A stretch of 43,713 nt of DNA, from contig CAZWHQ010000038.1 of assembly GCA_964633715.1 (NCBI GenBank), forward strand, positions 1 through 43,713, given 5' to 3'. Numbering within the stretch: the first letter of the stretch is position 1; every line of letters begins with the position of its first letter. Below the pieces are notes generated by a model, which was given only the letters and a program-made list of their open reading frames with translations, made no database searches and was not told where the DNA came from. Positions 43,624 through 43,713 of the stretch are shown piece by piece. The DNA is from JAUWVG01 sp964633715. Lineage in GTDB: Bacteria; Acidobacteriota; Aminicenantia; Aminicenantales; Aminicenantaceae. Position numbers and translations under genes: made by a program.

Positions 43624-43663
43624 TGGTGGGCGATACAGGATTTGAACCTGTAACTTCTACCGT
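43624..43663 (-). repeat. tRNA 3'-half relic, copy 4 (intact T-arm)
   Basis: On the minus strand ACGGTAGAAGTTACAGG, T-loop TTCAAAT and CCTGT give a perfect T-stem, followed by ATCGCCCA and CCA. This is the best preserved copy. It matches bacterial tRNA-Val of the UAC type in this half. The 5' half is replaced by the end of a protein gene, so it is not a working tRNA. Confidence 0.7.
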
Positions 43664-43713
43664 TTAAGAATGCAGGGCCTCAAGCACGGCTTTGGGATTC
43701 TTGGTTGCTACTT
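43664..43713 (-). CDS. 3' end of an unidentified gene entering from the right edge
   Basis: Fifteen codons (VATKNPKAVLEALHS) and a TAA are readable on the minus strand. The stop directly abuts the tRNA relic (TAA then ACGGTAG), as in islands whose integrase or terminal gene reaches the attachment site. The family cannot be identified from 15 residues. Confidence 0.35.
   Translation of the reverse strand, partial: VATKNPKAVLEALHS

Noticed and set aside
43624..43713. Complete tRNA-Val gene at the right edge
   Set aside because: Only the 3' half fits. The DNA where the D-arm and 5' acceptor strand should be encodes the end of a protein and cannot pair.

Overview
The window looks like chromosome from a Gram-negative bacterium. 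It has many lipobox and Sec/Tat signal peptides, an outer-membrane beta-barrel protein and strong Shine-Dalgarno sites. The left half is a polysaccharide-degradation cluster without a SusC/SusD pair. That, together with GGAGG-type ribosome sites and a TTGACA/TATATT promoter, argues against a typical Bacteroidota. An FCB- or PVC-type lineage outside Bacteroidota is my best guess, but no marker gene settles it.

Region 1 (1-21.2 kb, all minus strand) is a 12-gene carbohydrate cluster: GH97, POT-family symporter, Tat-lipoprotein sulfatase, GH106 fused to a piece of an ornithine cyclodeaminase, a LamG protein with an unassigned large domain, a clan-D-like glycosidase, a GFA-fold protein, a NodB-like barrel protein, GH43, a second GH106, a PhoD-like phosphodiesterase and a broken sulfatase. 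Two GH106 enzymes, a GH78 further right (31.3 kb), two sulfatases and GH43 point to a sulfated, rhamnose-containing glycan such as ulvan, or to a rhamnogalacturonan. The sulfatase at the left edge is cut after its first motif, probably by an insertion sequence.

Region 2 (21.5-29.9 kb) starts with an AAA/DUF4143 ATPase behind a textbook promoter. A beta-lactamase-fold hydrolase follows, whose 5' end is replaced by a relic of a tRNA gene, then an attC-like site and a truncated DinB gene. Next is a translationally coupled operon for radical-SAM ArsS, a TVP38/VTT membrane protein, a mercuric-reductase-like flavoprotein and a fused two-domain glycosyltransferase. This matches the rSAM/selenodomain (arsenosugar-type) neighbourhood. 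A sulfite-oxidase-family molybdoenzyme converges on it.

Region 3 (30-43.7 kb) is accessory DNA. Four direct-repeat relics of the 3' half of a tRNA gene (probably tRNA-Val) lie at 22.9, 30.2, 34.0 and 43.6 kb. Two of them share a further AT-rich block at the same distance of about 97 bp. They look like attachment-site scars of serial integrations. Between them are an AraC pseudogene, GH78, a five-gene secreted lipocalin/NTF2-fold operon, IS91-type and IS4-type transposase remnants, a TauE/SafE permease, a frameshifted outer-membrane barrel and a NapH-like membrane ferredoxin. No integrase gene is visible in the window.

Pseudogenes are frequent, so this is a decaying, repeatedly invaded locus next to an apparently functional glycan cluster. 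All family names come from reading motifs by eye; no database search was run.
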